Assembly (NCBI GenBank): GCA_002394235.1
Contig: DGTF01000048.1
Coordinates: 1 to 43,483, forward strand
DNA: 43,483 bases
From: Eubacterium sp. UBA4343
GTDB taxonomy: Bacteria; Bacillota; Clostridia; Lachnospirales; Lachnospiraceae
Direction of reading: 5' to 3'
The notes beneath the pieces were generated by a model. The model worked only from the letters and a program-made list of their open reading frames with translations. It was not told where the DNA came from and ran no database searches. The translations under genes and the position numbers were made by a program. This document shows positions 7,263-15,274 of the stretch, in pieces. How positions within the stretch are numbered: position 1 is the stretch's first letter; every line of letters starts with the position of its first letter.

Positions 7263-9791
7263 ATGTTCAGAAAAATTGACCTCAAAAAATCATTATCCTT
7301 ATGTCTGGAGAAAAAAGACAGAGCACTCGGGCGATGTATTGCCGTTAACTCCCTTGTCGCACTTCTGTCCTTCCTCTGGCTGATTCTGATGAATAAAGGA
7401 GTATTTACGCTGTGCGGAGATTACAATGCGCAGGCAATTCCTTTCAGTGTCGGGATGCACAAGGTCATTCTGAACGGTCAGTCGTGGTCATGGGGAATCG
7501 ATCTCGGAACTCAGACCGTCGGTGCGTACAGTTTTTACGGCCTCGGCAGCATTTCCTTCTGGATCACGATGCTGTTCCCGGTAAGCGCCACGCCGTGTGT
7601 GATGGGATGGCTCTATATTCTGAAATATATTGCCGCGGGAATAACATCATTCCTCTACATCCGTCAGTTCACCCGCGATGACAATTACGCCGTGATCGGA
7701 TCGACGCTTTACGCGTTTTCCGGCTATCAGGCCGTAAATCTCGAATTTTACACCTTCCACGACGTCACAATCCTCTTTCCTCTGCTCCTTCTGGAATTTG
7801 ACCGGATGATGAAATCGGGAAAATGCCGTCTTCGTGACGGAAAGCCTTTCATCCTTGTGACGGCACTTTCCTGCCTCAACAGCTATTTCTTCTTTGTCGG
7901 ACAGGTCGTTTTTCTGCTTCTCTACTTCTTTCTGCGATACGGAGAAAGAAATCTGAGGCTTACCCTCAGGAATCTCCTCCTCTGCGGTATTGCCGGCCTC
8001 TGGGGCGTGATGATCGCCGGAGTCCTGTTCCTCCCGAACATCCTGTTCATTTCCGGAAACAAGCGAAGCAGTATTCAGCTCCTGCTGTCACAGCTCTTCC
8101 CCGAGCCGAAAATGCTCCTGTATCTGCTCAAGGGATTTTTGTTCCCGGGCGAGGCAATGTATGACAGCAGTGCCGTGTACAACCAGAGGTGGACATCCAC
8201 CTCCGCTTACCTGCCTCTGATCGGCATGGGCGGCGTCCTTGCATACCTGCACCAAAAGCGCAGAGACTGGCTCTCCAGAATGCTGCTCGTTCTCATAGCG
8301 GCTGCCTTTTCTCCCCTTCTGACCTCTGCGTTTCTTCTGTTCACAGAGGCCAACCAGCGCTGGTGGTATATGCTGATCCTGCTGATGGCGTCTGCATCTG
8401 CAGTTGTGCTGGAACAGCGGGCCGGAGAAAAAAACAACGACGTGCTGAAAACGGCTGTTTTCGTCAATATGGCCGTTCTTGTCGTCTATTATCTCGCGTT
8501 GAATCTCTTGAAGTGGAGCGACTCCGAAAAGAGCCTGGTCTGCCACAGAGGATTCTTTTTCCTGATTTTTGCCGTGTCTCTGGCCGGCCTGCTCATCCTC
8601 CGCAGGCTTTCGTCCGGCGCACGCCATTTCTGTCTGTCCATCACCGCTTGGACCGCTGTTTTTGCCCTTCTCACCACTGCATATGTGCTTGGCTATTACC
8701 GGTTCGCAGACGGAATCCGCGAGACCTGCACGCAGAAGATACGTCTCTACAGTCAGCTTGAGCCGATTGACGACCAGTACCGTTACATCGATGAGAACAT
8801 GATGCTTTATTCAGAGGGAGCATCCGGTCTGCGCATTTTCAGTTCTACGGTTTCGGATTCCATCGTGCATTTTGACAGTCTGTTTGACTTTTACAAGCAG
8901 GCGCGCAGACTGGACAAGACCTCCTACGCCGGCCTGGCCGAGCTGTTCGGCGGCAAATACGATGTGACAACGGACCCGAAGGGGAGAACACCGCTCCGGA
9001 CGTATCAGGTAAATGGAAAAAATTATTATGTTGTGGAAAGGAATGCCTGCCCGATCGGTTTTGCGGTCGATCAGGTGATCACAGAGCGTGATCTGAAGAA
9101 AATTGATGTGAGTGAAAGAGGCCTTGTTCTCCTGCGGGCAGCTGTGATTCAGCCCGATGACCGCAAGAGTGTAAGCGATCTGGCCCCCTGTGTTTCCTAT
9201 CGCGATGCGCTGAACGCCATTCAAACAGATTTGGAAACATCCCGGACCGCTTCCGCCGGAAACAGTCGTTTAGATCCCTCCGATAATGCGGGGCTTGTCT
9301 TTGACAGCGATCAGGAGGGCTACAGTCCTTCCGGACGTGAGGCGGATAGTCTCTCAAAGAGCAGTCCGGGAAAGAAGGTTGATCTGACCGACGACGAGCT
9401 TCAGGAAGTCGCTGCGGAGCGTGTCGCCAGTGATTCCAGCCGCACCGTGAAAAATTTCCGCAGGACCTCTGACGGATTTGTCTGTAACAGCGAATATTCC
9501 AGTGACAGTCTCGTCTATTTCTCTGTCCCGAACGACAGAGGATGGAAATCATTCATAGATGGACAGCAGACAGAGATCATCAATTCCGGCGGCATGATGC
9601 TGATCCGCGTCCCTGCCGGCACACACAGGATCTCCTTCCGTTACACGACCCCGGGGCTTTCCGCCGGAGCGACGGTCAGTCTTATATCCCTGTGCGCACT
9701 GATTCTGTATGCCCTATCTGACTGGAAAAAGCGGAGAAGAGCAGCACTGCACCGGTCTCATCATCTGAATTTTGCCTCCTGTAACCGGTAG
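7263..9791 (+). CDS. YfhO-like polytopic membrane protein
   Basis: About 842 residues with roughly a dozen hydrophobic segments in the first two thirds and a soluble C-terminal part that ends in a last membrane helix. The N-terminal motif FTLCGDYNAQAIPF, the loop with TQTVGAYSFYGLGS and the segment STLYAFSGYQAVN are typical of the YfhO family, which is related in fold to GT-C glycosyltransferases. In Bacillus, YfhO is implicated in glycosylation of lipoteichoic acid. A Ser/Asp-rich insertion (roughly 760-815 in the longer reading) precedes the final beta-rich region. The start is uncertain. ATG 7263 puts about 25 cytosolic residues before the first helix and lies downstream of a good promoter. 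ATG 6978 would add 95 atypical residues and has no RBS. The stop region is tandemly repeated downstream. Confidence 0.78.
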   Translation: MFRKIDLKKSLSLCLEKKDRALGRCIAVNSLVALLSFLWLILMNKGVFTLCGDYNAQAIPFSVGMHKVILNGQSWSWGIDLGTQTVGAYSFYGLGSISFWITMLFPVSATPCVMGWLYILKYIAAGITSFLYIRQFTRDDNYAVIGSTLYAFSGYQAVNLEFYTFHDVTILFPLLLLEFDRMMKSGKCRLRDGKPFILVTALSCLNSYFFFVGQVVFLLLYFFLRYGERNLRLTLRNLLLCGIAGLWGVMIAGVLFLPNILFISGNKRSSIQLLLSQLFPEPKMLLYLLKGFLFPGEAMYDSSAVYNQRWTSTSAYLPLIGMGGVLAYLHQKRRDWLSRMLLVLIAAAFSPLLTSAFLLFTEANQRWWYMLILLMASASAVVLEQRAGEKNNDVLKTAVFVNMAVLVVYYLALNLLKWSDSEKSLVCHRGFFFLIFAVSLAGLLILRRLSSGARHFCLSITAWTAVFALLTTAYVLGYYRFADGIRETCTQKIRLYSQLEPIDDQYRYIDENMMLYSEGASGLRIFSSTVSDSIVHFDSLFDFYKQARRLDKTSYAGLAELFGGKYDVTTDPKGRTPLRTYQVNGKNYYVVERNACPIGFAVDQVITERDLKKIDVSERGLVLLRAAVIQPDDRKSVSDLAPCVSYRDALNAIQTDLETSRTASAGNSRLDPSDNAGLVFDSDQEGYSPSGREADSLSKSSPGKKVDLTDDELQEVAAERVASDSSRTVKNFRRTSDGFVCNSEYSSDSLVYFSVPNDRGWKSFIDGQQTEIINSGGMMLIRVPAGTHRISFRYTTPGLSAGATVSLISLCALILYALSDWKKRRRAALHRSHHLNFASCNR

Positions 9792-9898
9792 AGTCTCCCG
9801 GCTGTGCTTCCTGCCCGGCAAAATCTTTCGGCTGTACTTCCTGCAGCCGGCAGAATCTTCTGGCCTGGCCTTCAGCCGGAAATCCTCTTCTTGCAGCC
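9775..9898 (+). repeat. Tandem repeat spanning the yfhO-like stop codon
   Basis: Four degenerate units of 30-32 bp start at 9775, 9807, 9837 and 9869. Each follows the pattern CYTCCTG..CCGGYARARTCT..CGGCTG. Unit 1 contains the last codons and the TAG of the gene (CCGGTAG, stop at 9789-9791). In units 2 and 3 the stop position reads CAA and CAG. The array fills the 127-bp space before the convergent PrsW-GNAT gene. Confidence 0.75.
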
Positions 9899-9918
9899 GC
9901 CCTTCTTCCTGCTTCACA

Positions 9919-11241
9919 TTACAGGATATACTCCAGCTGACTTTCCTTGGTCTTCATTCCCATTTTTTCATAGAACTTCTCCGCGGAAGTGTTGCCTGCC
10001 CATACATTCAGGGTCACCTCGTAGCAGCCCATTTTTTTCGCTTCCTGCTTCACATGCTCAAAAAGCGCCTCGCCCACGTGTCTGCCCCGCGCGCTCTGAT
10101 CCACGCACAGATCATCGATGAACAGTGAGGTAAATGGAACCATATTGTTGGAGAACGGCTGCTCCCTCATCTGGCAGAATGCATAGCCAACGCAATGATC
10201 CTGTCCGTCAGCCGCCACGTAAACCGGCTTTTTGTCATCCTGCAGCATCTCTCTCAGTTCATCCACCGTGTACTTCGTCGTTCCCGGAATAAAAATATCC
10301 GGCCGGATACCGGCATGGATCTCCAGCACCTGGTTCAGCAGCCCCAGCAATGCCGGTATGTCCTTATCCTCAGCTCTTCTGATCTTCACCCTTGTATAAC
10401 TGTTCATCTTCCTGGTGCCTCCAGTCTCTGATGTTCCGGCTGCATACACTTCCGGACTTCTGAAAAAAATGACCACAGGCAGTACGACCGCCGCTGTCAA
10501 AACCGCATTGAACAAATTTATATTTCCGATCGGAGAATCATACAGAAAGTGGTCTGCCATAACGAGGAGAATCCAGCCGATACCCTTTCTTCTGTGGTTT
10601 CTTCCGCTGGCTCTGACAATCAGATAGAGTCCGGCTGCGGTCACTGCGGCATAGCACCAGTGCGACCCAAGCGCGCCCGAGATCCGATCCAGTGCCGTTG
10701 GAAACGCGTCGTTTACATTTTTGAATCCGCTTTCTGTAATGTACGAGATATCTTCCTCGATCTGAAAGCCCATGCCCACGCACATTCCAATAAGAAGGTA
10801 CTGTCTGAACGTTTTTCTGTTCCACACATACACCAGCAGTGCTGTTGTGCCCAGTTTCAGAAGCTCCTCTGCAATTCCCGCTTCGAGTGAGCCCATCCAC
10901 GCCTCGGAATAGGAATGTCCCATCATGGATTTCATCAGATTATCAAAGCTGTCGTTCACTTCTCCGGCAAACGGACTTGTAATGAATGCTCCACAGAAAA
11001 CCGCCATCAGCAGTTCCCGGCTGCTCATCTCGCCCTTTGCACCGATCTGTTTCACAAAAATCCCAAAGGGTACAATATAGATCAGAAGCGGAAGAAATGC
11101 GCTGTATACCTCCAGATACTGAAGCACCTTCGTGTGAGTGTTGCCCATGAAATCCGTTTCGTTGATGAGTATTCCCAACCCTGCCAGCAGAATCAGTACA
11201 CCGGTCACAATCAGCTGCCGTCTCTGTTTCTTCTCATTCAT
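9919..11241 (-). CDS. PrsW-like intramembrane protease fused to a GNAT acetyltransferase
   Basis: A 440-residue protein. Residues 1-262 form a polytopic PrsW-like domain with the family's acidic and His motifs: EAGIAEELLKL (Glu125/Glu126), GFQIEEDISYI (Glu162/Glu163), GSHWCYAAV (His194) and ADHFLYD (His231). After a short linker, residues about 279-440 are a complete GNAT acyltransferase (RVKIRRAEDKDIPALL, then LCVDQSARGRHVGEALF as the acetyl-CoA loop, and NTSAEKFYEKMGM). PrsW proteases cleave membrane substrates such as anti-sigma factors, and GNATs acetylate amines. An internal ATG at 10405-10407 (Met279) has GGAGG 10 bases upstream, so the GNAT may also be made alone. The start at 11241 directly abuts the stop of the TIGR04076 gene. 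A frameshift that removed an original stop codon cannot be excluded. Confidence 0.82.
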   Translation of the reverse strand: MNEKKQRRQLIVTGVLILLAGLGILINETDFMGNTHTKVLQYLEVYSAFLPLLIYIVPFGIFVKQIGAKGEMSSRELLMAVFCGAFITSPFAGEVNDSFDNLMKSMMGHSYSEAWMGSLEAGIAEELLKLGTTALLVYVWNRKTFRQYLLIGMCVGMGFQIEEDISYITESGFKNVNDAFPTALDRISGALGSHWCYAAVTAAGLYLIVRASGRNHRRKGIGWILLVMADHFLYDSPIGNINLFNAVLTAAVVLPVVIFFRSPEVYAAGTSETGGTRKMNSYTRVKIRRAEDKDIPALLGLLNQVLEIHAGIRPDIFIPGTTKYTVDELREMLQDDKKPVYVAADGQDHCVGYAFCQMREQPFSNNMVPFTSLFIDDLCVDQSARGRHVGEALFEHVKQEAKKMGCYEVTLNVWAGNTSAEKFYEKMGMKTKESQLEYIL

Positions 11242-11526
11242 TCAATTCTCCTCTTCACCCGTCTCTGCAATCTCTGCCCGGAAGACCATGATGGTATCTG
11301 CGTCAGAGCAGCAGAATTCCGCGGTCCCCGCAGGCTGTCCGGGAATGCTTCCGCCGTAGCGAAGGATGTCGATATATGGGAAGGCACAGTGCATAGCCAT
11401 CGGACAGATCCTCCCTCTGTCCTCATCAAAATCAAACACCTCGCCCACATGATGTCCGCGATGGCATCCCATCTTTCCCCGTCGGTCAATCACTGTGATC
11501 CTGATCTTCGGCCGTCTCTCTGCCAT
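11242..11526 (-). CDS. TIGR04076 family small protein
   Basis: A 94-residue soluble protein with the pattern of the TIGR04076 family: an N-terminal KIRITVIDRRG strand, CPMAMHCAFPYIDILRYGG (about residues 41-59) and a C-terminal CSDADTIMVFRAE strand. The Cys/His content suggests metal or cluster binding. The family's function is not established. The start at ATG 11526 is preceded by GGGAGG. Its stop is immediately followed by the start codon of the PrsW-GNAT gene, so the two are probably translationally coupled. Confidence 0.8.
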   Translation of the reverse strand: MAERRPKIRITVIDRRGKMGCHRGHHVGEVFDFDEDRGRICPMAMHCAFPYIDILRYGGSIPGQPAGTAEFCCSDADTIMVFRAEIAETGEEEN

Positions 11527-11567
11527 ATCGTACCTCCCGGATAATTTTTTCTGTGTCGGAGAGTATT

Positions 11568-12125
11568 CTAACTCCTTTTAGACCAGAAATCCACCGGCTC
11601 GTAGTCCTGCAGCTTTGCCAGAAATCCGTGGTCCGCGAGCTCCTTCTGGATAATATCCAGGGTCTCCTCGCTGTCCGCAGTCACGGTATGATAATGGTAC
11701 CCGGATGTGATGCCGGACAGCGGTGAACTTTTTCCTCCGGAAAGTTCCTCCTCATACTTTTTCACATCCAGACGCGAACAGATATGCATGGCGGCACGAA
11801 TGATCCCGTACACCCTGTGATAAACGAAGACATCCTCGATTCTTCCACCACAGTCAACGATCAGATTCATCTCCTCGCACGCCTGCTCCGGCGTGTGATA
11901 AACCTTGAAGACACGACTCAGCTTCGACTTTTCCTTCCGGTCAAGGACATAGCCCCGCGCGGCAGAAAGAATTGGCTGTCCCTCTGCTCTGAGCAGAGCT
12001 ATGTCCTGCACGATCACCTGCCTGCTCACAGAAAATCGTCTTGCAAGCGCACCTCCGGAAACCTGCCCTTCGTTTTTTTTCAAAATATCCAGAATAGCCT
12101 CACGGCGCTCTGTACCCGTCAACAT
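11568..12125 (-). CDS. niaR: NiaR-type repressor of NAD biosynthesis
   Basis: A 185-residue regulator with an N-terminal HTH_11 winged helix (residues about 5-60, GGALARRFSVSRQVIVQDIALLRAEG) and a C-terminal 3H domain that contains the three His features the family is named for: His77 (YHTPEQA), His103 (YHRVYGI) and His144/His146 (YHYHTV). NiaR (YrxA) senses nicotinate or nicotinamide-derived ligand and represses nad biosynthesis or niacin uptake genes. It lies on the same strand just downstream of nadC and nadB, and the paired dyads between nadB and nadA are its likely operators. The space of 41 bp to the TIGR04076 gene may make these genes one transcript. Confidence 0.92.
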   Translation of the reverse strand: MLTGTERREAILDILKKNEGQVSGGALARRFSVSRQVIVQDIALLRAEGQPILSAARGYVLDRKEKSKLSRVFKVYHTPEQACEEMNLIVDCGGRIEDVFVYHRVYGIIRAAMHICSRLDVKKYEEELSGGKSSPLSGITSGYHYHTVTADSEETLDIIQKELADHGFLAKLQDYEPVDFWSKRS

Positions 12126-12163
12126 GTTTCACCTGCCTTACCTGCTCATTGCATATGAGAGAG

Positions 12164-12254
12164 TATATATCCTCTTACATCGTATCTGAAAAAATATCCT
12201 GTTCCATCGCATCTGGAAAAATATATATCCTGTTCCATTGCTTCTGAAAAAATT
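12164..12254. repeat. Three ~30-bp imperfect tandem repeats upstream of niaR
   Basis: Units at about 12164-12194, 12195-12223 and 12224-12254 share TATCCTSTTMCATYGYWTCTGRAAAAA. They lie between the nadC 3' end and the niaR start. They are AT-rich and may include the niaR promoter, but no clear -35/-10 pair was assigned. Confidence 0.7.
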
Positions 12255-12317
12255 TTTTCGCTTCTCCAAATATAAATTGCTTCTGATCCATTCTGAAATA
12301 CAACTATCGGATCGCCG

Positions 12318-12430
12318 TTTCTGTACGTCAGAGCTTCAGACTGCATGCAGATGCCTTCAGCATGAAAAATTCCATCATCTTTGTATTTCTGTACGTCAGA
12401 GCTTCAGACTGCATGCAGGTGCTTCATGGA
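12318..12430. repeat. Duplicated nadC 3' end (33-bp perfect repeat, 68-bp period)
   Basis: The bases at 12318-12350 recur exactly at 12386-12418, and similarity continues for about 10 more bases (TGCCTTCA versus TGCTTCAT). The second copy contains the last nadC codons and the TGA (complement TCA at 12404-12406). The first copy therefore duplicates the gene end, including its stop, in the downstream spacer. Confidence 0.9.
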
Positions 12431-13258
12431 AATGTCCAGAATCGGAGCGGAGTGTGTCAGTGCGCCGCTCGATATGTAATTGACTCCGAGATCCGTCAGC
12501 GAAGCGATTTTCTCCCGGGTCACATTGCCTGAAACCTCAACCTCTGCTCTTCCGGCAATGATCCGCATTGCCTCAGCCATGAGATCATGGCTCATATTAT
12601 CAAGCATAATAATATCAGCGCCGGCATCGACAGCCTCCCGGACCTGATCCAGATTCTCCACCTCAATCTCGATCTTCCGCACAAAAGGCGCATAGGCGCG
12701 GGCCATCTCAACAGCCTGTCTGACACCGCCCGCTGCACCGATATGATTATCCTTCAGAAGAACGCCGTCCGACAGGTTATACCGGTGATTGTGCCCTCCT
12801 CCCACGCGAACCGCGTATTTTTCGAAGATACGGTTGTTCGGCGTGGTTTTCCGTGTGTCGAGAAGCCAGATATCCGTGCCCTCAAGAAGTGCAGCGGTCT
12901 GACGGGTACAGGTCGCGATACCACTCATTCTCTGAAGATAATTCAGGGCCGTCCGTTCGCCGGAAAGCAGCACGCGGATATCTCCCCGCACCTTCGCCAT
13001 CTGCATTCCCTCTCTCACCTCGTCCCCGTCCCGAACGAAGAATTCCACCTCAGTCTTCGGGTCCAGAAGCGTGAACACCCGCTCAAAAACGGGAAGTCCG
13101 CAGATGATTCCCTTCTCCTTCGCAATCAGATCCACCTCTCCGATCTTTGCCTCCGGCATCACACAGTTGGTGCTGACATCCTCGCTTGTGATATCCTCTC
13201 TGAGCGCGCTCTCGATCAGCGGATCGACCTGCAGTTTCATTGTAATCGGATCCAACAT
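12404..13258 (-). CDS. nadC: Nicotinate-nucleotide pyrophosphorylase (carboxylating)
   Basis: A 284-residue quinolinate phosphoribosyltransferase, which converts quinolinate and PRPP to nicotinate mononucleotide, CO2 and PPi. Family motifs seen are ALREDITSEDVST, ERTALNYLQRMSGIAT, LLDTRKTTP, GGGHNHRYNLSDGVLLKDNH, IEVEVENLDQ, IMLDNM and ISSGALTHSAPILDISM. The start at ATG 13258 is chosen because GGAGG lies 8 bp upstream on the minus strand. A longer reading from 13288 lacks an RBS. It is the last enzyme of the de novo pathway encoded here and is separated from nadB by 355 bp of repeats. Its C-terminal codons and stop are duplicated downstream. Confidence 0.95.
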   Translation of the reverse strand: MLDPITMKLQVDPLIESALREDITSEDVSTNCVMPEAKIGEVDLIAKEKGIICGLPVFERVFTLLDPKTEVEFFVRDGDEVREGMQMAKVRGDIRVLLSGERTALNYLQRMSGIATCTRQTAALLEGTDIWLLDTRKTTPNNRIFEKYAVRVGGGHNHRYNLSDGVLLKDNHIGAAGGVRQAVEMARAYAPFVRKIEIEVENLDQVREAVDAGADIIMLDNMSHDLMAEAMRIIAGRAEVEVSGNVTREKIASLTDLGVNYISSGALTHSAPILDISMKHLHAV

Positions 13259-13452
13259 TCCCTTTTCCTCCACTATTGACTGTCGCACAATAATGTCATA
13301 TCCCCGTGTCGCACCGTTTTCACTGCCGTATTATAGAATTTTACTCCATGCTCAATGCTTTTGCAATTTCATCCACGGGATATGTATGTGCTTTTCACTT
13401 ACGCAATTCTTCGTAGGATTGGCTTCATCCGTATAACTATATTCATTCGCAT

Positions 13453-13628
13453 AACCGGGTTCATTCATATTAACCGGGTTCACCCGTACAACGCAGCATC
13501 TGCACCTGCACGCGCCGCATCGACTCGCGTGGCAATTTCTGCACCGCCATGCGCCTCATCGACTCGCGCGGCAATTTCTGCAACGGTATGCGACGCATCA
13601 CCTGGTACGGCAATTATACGGCTTCCGC
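13453..13628. repeat. Tandem repeats between nadC and nadB, spanning the nadB stop
   Basis: Two 19-bp-spaced copies of AACCGGGTTCAYYC lie at 13453 and 13472. Three 39-bp units follow at 13512-13550, 13551-13589 and 13590-13628. Units 1 and 2 share CATCGACTCGCG and GGCAATTTCTGCA. Unit 3 is more divergent and contains the nadB TAA (complement TTA at 13614-13616). Because 39 is a multiple of three, the nadB frame stays open through units 2 and 1, which encode related 13-residue peptides. The rest of the 355-bp gap (13259-13613) holds no gene that I can see. Confidence 0.78.
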
Positions 13629-14999
13629 TCCAGGTTCCGCTGCGAACTTGTCACGATAAGCGATCCTGACGGAAGACGGTCCTCCCTCCGCCTCGATCTC
13701 CTTCCGGATCATGGCTGCGTAACGCCTCTCAACAGACAACGGATCCCTGTATTCTGCAAGGGATACATCAGGCATACGGTCACGGATTCCCTCGTAGCCA
13801 TTCATCATGTCCCGCGCGGCCCGCTTTGCAAAGACAAGGGACTCCAGAAGAGAATTGGATGCCAGTCTGTTTTTTCCGTGAACTCCGTTGCAGGCACATT
13901 CTCCGACCGCATAGAGATGCGGCATACTCGTCCCGGATTCATGGTTTACCTTTACCCCGCCCATGAAATAATGCTGTGCCGGAACCACCGGTATGCATTC
14001 CTTCGTCACGTCATACCCGTTCTCCGCGCAATGCTGAACAATATTCGGAAAATGACGGAGGAGTTCTTCATGGGGAATCGTCCTGAGATCCTCCCAGACA
14101 AACTTCGTCCCGTCTTTTTTCATCTGCTTCAGAATCTCCTGTGTCAGAAGATCCCGCGGAAGAAGCTCATTCGTAAAGCGCTGCATATTCTTCCCATAGA
14201 GCTTCGCTCCCTCGCCGCGGACAGACTCAGAAATCAGGAAGCTCCGGTCCTCATCGTGTCCTGAGTAGAACGTTGTCGGATGCACCTGGATGTAGTTCAC
14301 ATGTTCCGTCTCAATACCGTGCTTCAGTGCAATCGCAACCGCATCGCCGGTCAGCTGACGGAAATTCGTCGAATGACTGTAGAGTCCGCCGATGCCGCCC
14401 GTCGCAAAGATTGTGTAATCTGCCTCAATGATCCCCAGTTTTCCCTCCGGATAGCGAACGACCGCGCCCCGGCATCTGCCCGCCGCGTCTTCCTTCTGAT
14501 GCCCTGATGCACCATGGGGATCGTCGTCTGTTACAATATCCACCATGGTTGTATACTCCATCATCGTCACATTGGGCAGGCGGCGCACTGCCTCCATGAG
14601 ATGGCTCGTAATTTCCTTTCCCGTGATATCCTCATGGAACAGGATACGCTTCCGGCTGTGAGCGCCCTCTCTCGTGAACGCCAGAGCTCCATTCTCGTCC
14701 CTGGCAAAACGGACGCCGTATCCGATCAGATCACGAATCACATCCTGAGATGAACGGATCATGATATCCACTGATACCGGATCGTTCTCGTTATGTCCCG
14801 CCCGCATCGTATCCTCAAAATACGACTGATAATCTGCCTCATCGCGCAGCATGCAGATTCCGCCCTGCGCCAGATAGGAATCGCTGCTTTCAAAATCCGC
14901 CTTTGTTATGAGCATTACCTTCCGGTTCTCCGGAACCTGCAGTGCAAAATACAGGGCTGCGCAGCCACTGCCGACGATCAGTATGTCTGTCTTCTTCAT
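13614..14999 (-). CDS. nadB: L-aspartate oxidase
   Basis: A 461-residue FAD enzyme of the succinate dehydrogenase/fumarate reductase flavoprotein family that oxidises L-aspartate to iminoaspartate for NadA. Motifs are the FAD dinucleotide fold (DILIVGSGCAALYFAL, residues 4-19), SSDSYLAQGGI, HEDITGKEI, IFATGGIGGLYSHSTN, FLISESVRGEGA, QHYFMGGVKVN and LYAVGECACNGVHGKNRLASN. It is shorter than the ~530-residue E. coli enzyme, mainly because the C-terminal helical domain is reduced. In anaerobes fumarate probably serves as electron acceptor. It is divergent from nadA, with overlapping operators between them. Confidence 0.94.
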   Translation of the reverse strand: MKKTDILIVGSGCAALYFALQVPENRKVMLITKADFESSDSYLAQGGICMLRDEADYQSYFEDTMRAGHNENDPVSVDIMIRSSQDVIRDLIGYGVRFARDENGALAFTREGAHSRKRILFHEDITGKEITSHLMEAVRRLPNVTMMEYTTMVDIVTDDDPHGASGHQKEDAAGRCRGAVVRYPEGKLGIIEADYTIFATGGIGGLYSHSTNFRQLTGDAVAIALKHGIETEHVNYIQVHPTTFYSGHDEDRSFLISESVRGEGAKLYGKNMQRFTNELLPRDLLTQEILKQMKKDGTKFVWEDLRTIPHEELLRHFPNIVQHCAENGYDVTKECIPVVPAQHYFMGGVKVNHESGTSMPHLYAVGECACNGVHGKNRLASNSLLESLVFAKRAARDMMNGYEGIRDRMPDVSLAEYRDPLSVERRYAAMIRKEIEAEGGPSSVRIAYRDKFAAEPGAEAV

Positions 15000-15055
15000 A
15001 GTCTCTTCTTTCTGCGGCAGTCAGCCGCGATTCTCTGTCAAACTATTCGCAGAGG

Positions 15056-15084
15056 AGTATAGCACTTGATTTTACACATGACAA
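15056..15084 (-). promoter_or_regulatory. Predicted nadB promoter
   Basis: On the minus strand TTGTCA (complement of 15079-15084), a 17-bp spacer and TATACT (complement of 15056-15061) form a good sigma-A promoter. Its -35 lies in the dyad TGACAAGTCA (15079-15088). Confidence 0.7.
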
Positions 15085-15110
15085 GTCATATATTTACATA
15101 TGTCTTGACA
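15079..15110. promoter_or_regulatory. Paired dyads, probable NiaR operators
   Basis: Two 10-bp inverted repeats, TGACAAGTCA (15079-15088) and TGTCTTGACA (15101-15110), have centres 22 bp apart, about two helical turns. Each covers the -35 box of one divergent promoter, nadB on the left and nadA on the right. That geometry lets one dimer or tetramer repress both directions. Assignment to NiaR is inferred from the adjacent regulator gene. Confidence 0.65.
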
Positions 15111-15132
15111 CATTTTCAGATCGTGTTATACT
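15105..15132 (+). promoter_or_regulatory. Predicted nadA promoter
   Basis: Consensus TTGACA (15105-15110), a 16-bp spacer and TATACT (15127-15132). The -35 is inside the second dyad. The leader of about 135 nt includes a GC-rich hairpin-prone part (15205-15230). Confidence 0.8.
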
Positions 15133-15274
15133 TGCGGGCAGGAAACTTCCCTGACTTGTAACTTCAGAAAACTATAAAGCTTAAAGCTTCAAGAAGGACT
15201 GTGGTGAGCAGGCTCCCCGTGGGCCAAGAACATTGCGACTGGACTTATACAGAAAATAAGAAAGGATAGTTATC

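Noticed and set aside
13512..13628. Possible CRISPR array in the nad cluster
   Set aside because: Units are directly adjacent 39-bp tandem copies without unique spacers, and there are no cas genes.
15133..15274. Possible riboswitch in the nadA leader
   Set aside because: The leader has a GC-rich hairpin but I could not match it to the NAD or any other known riboswitch core. Operator dyads explain the regulation adequately.
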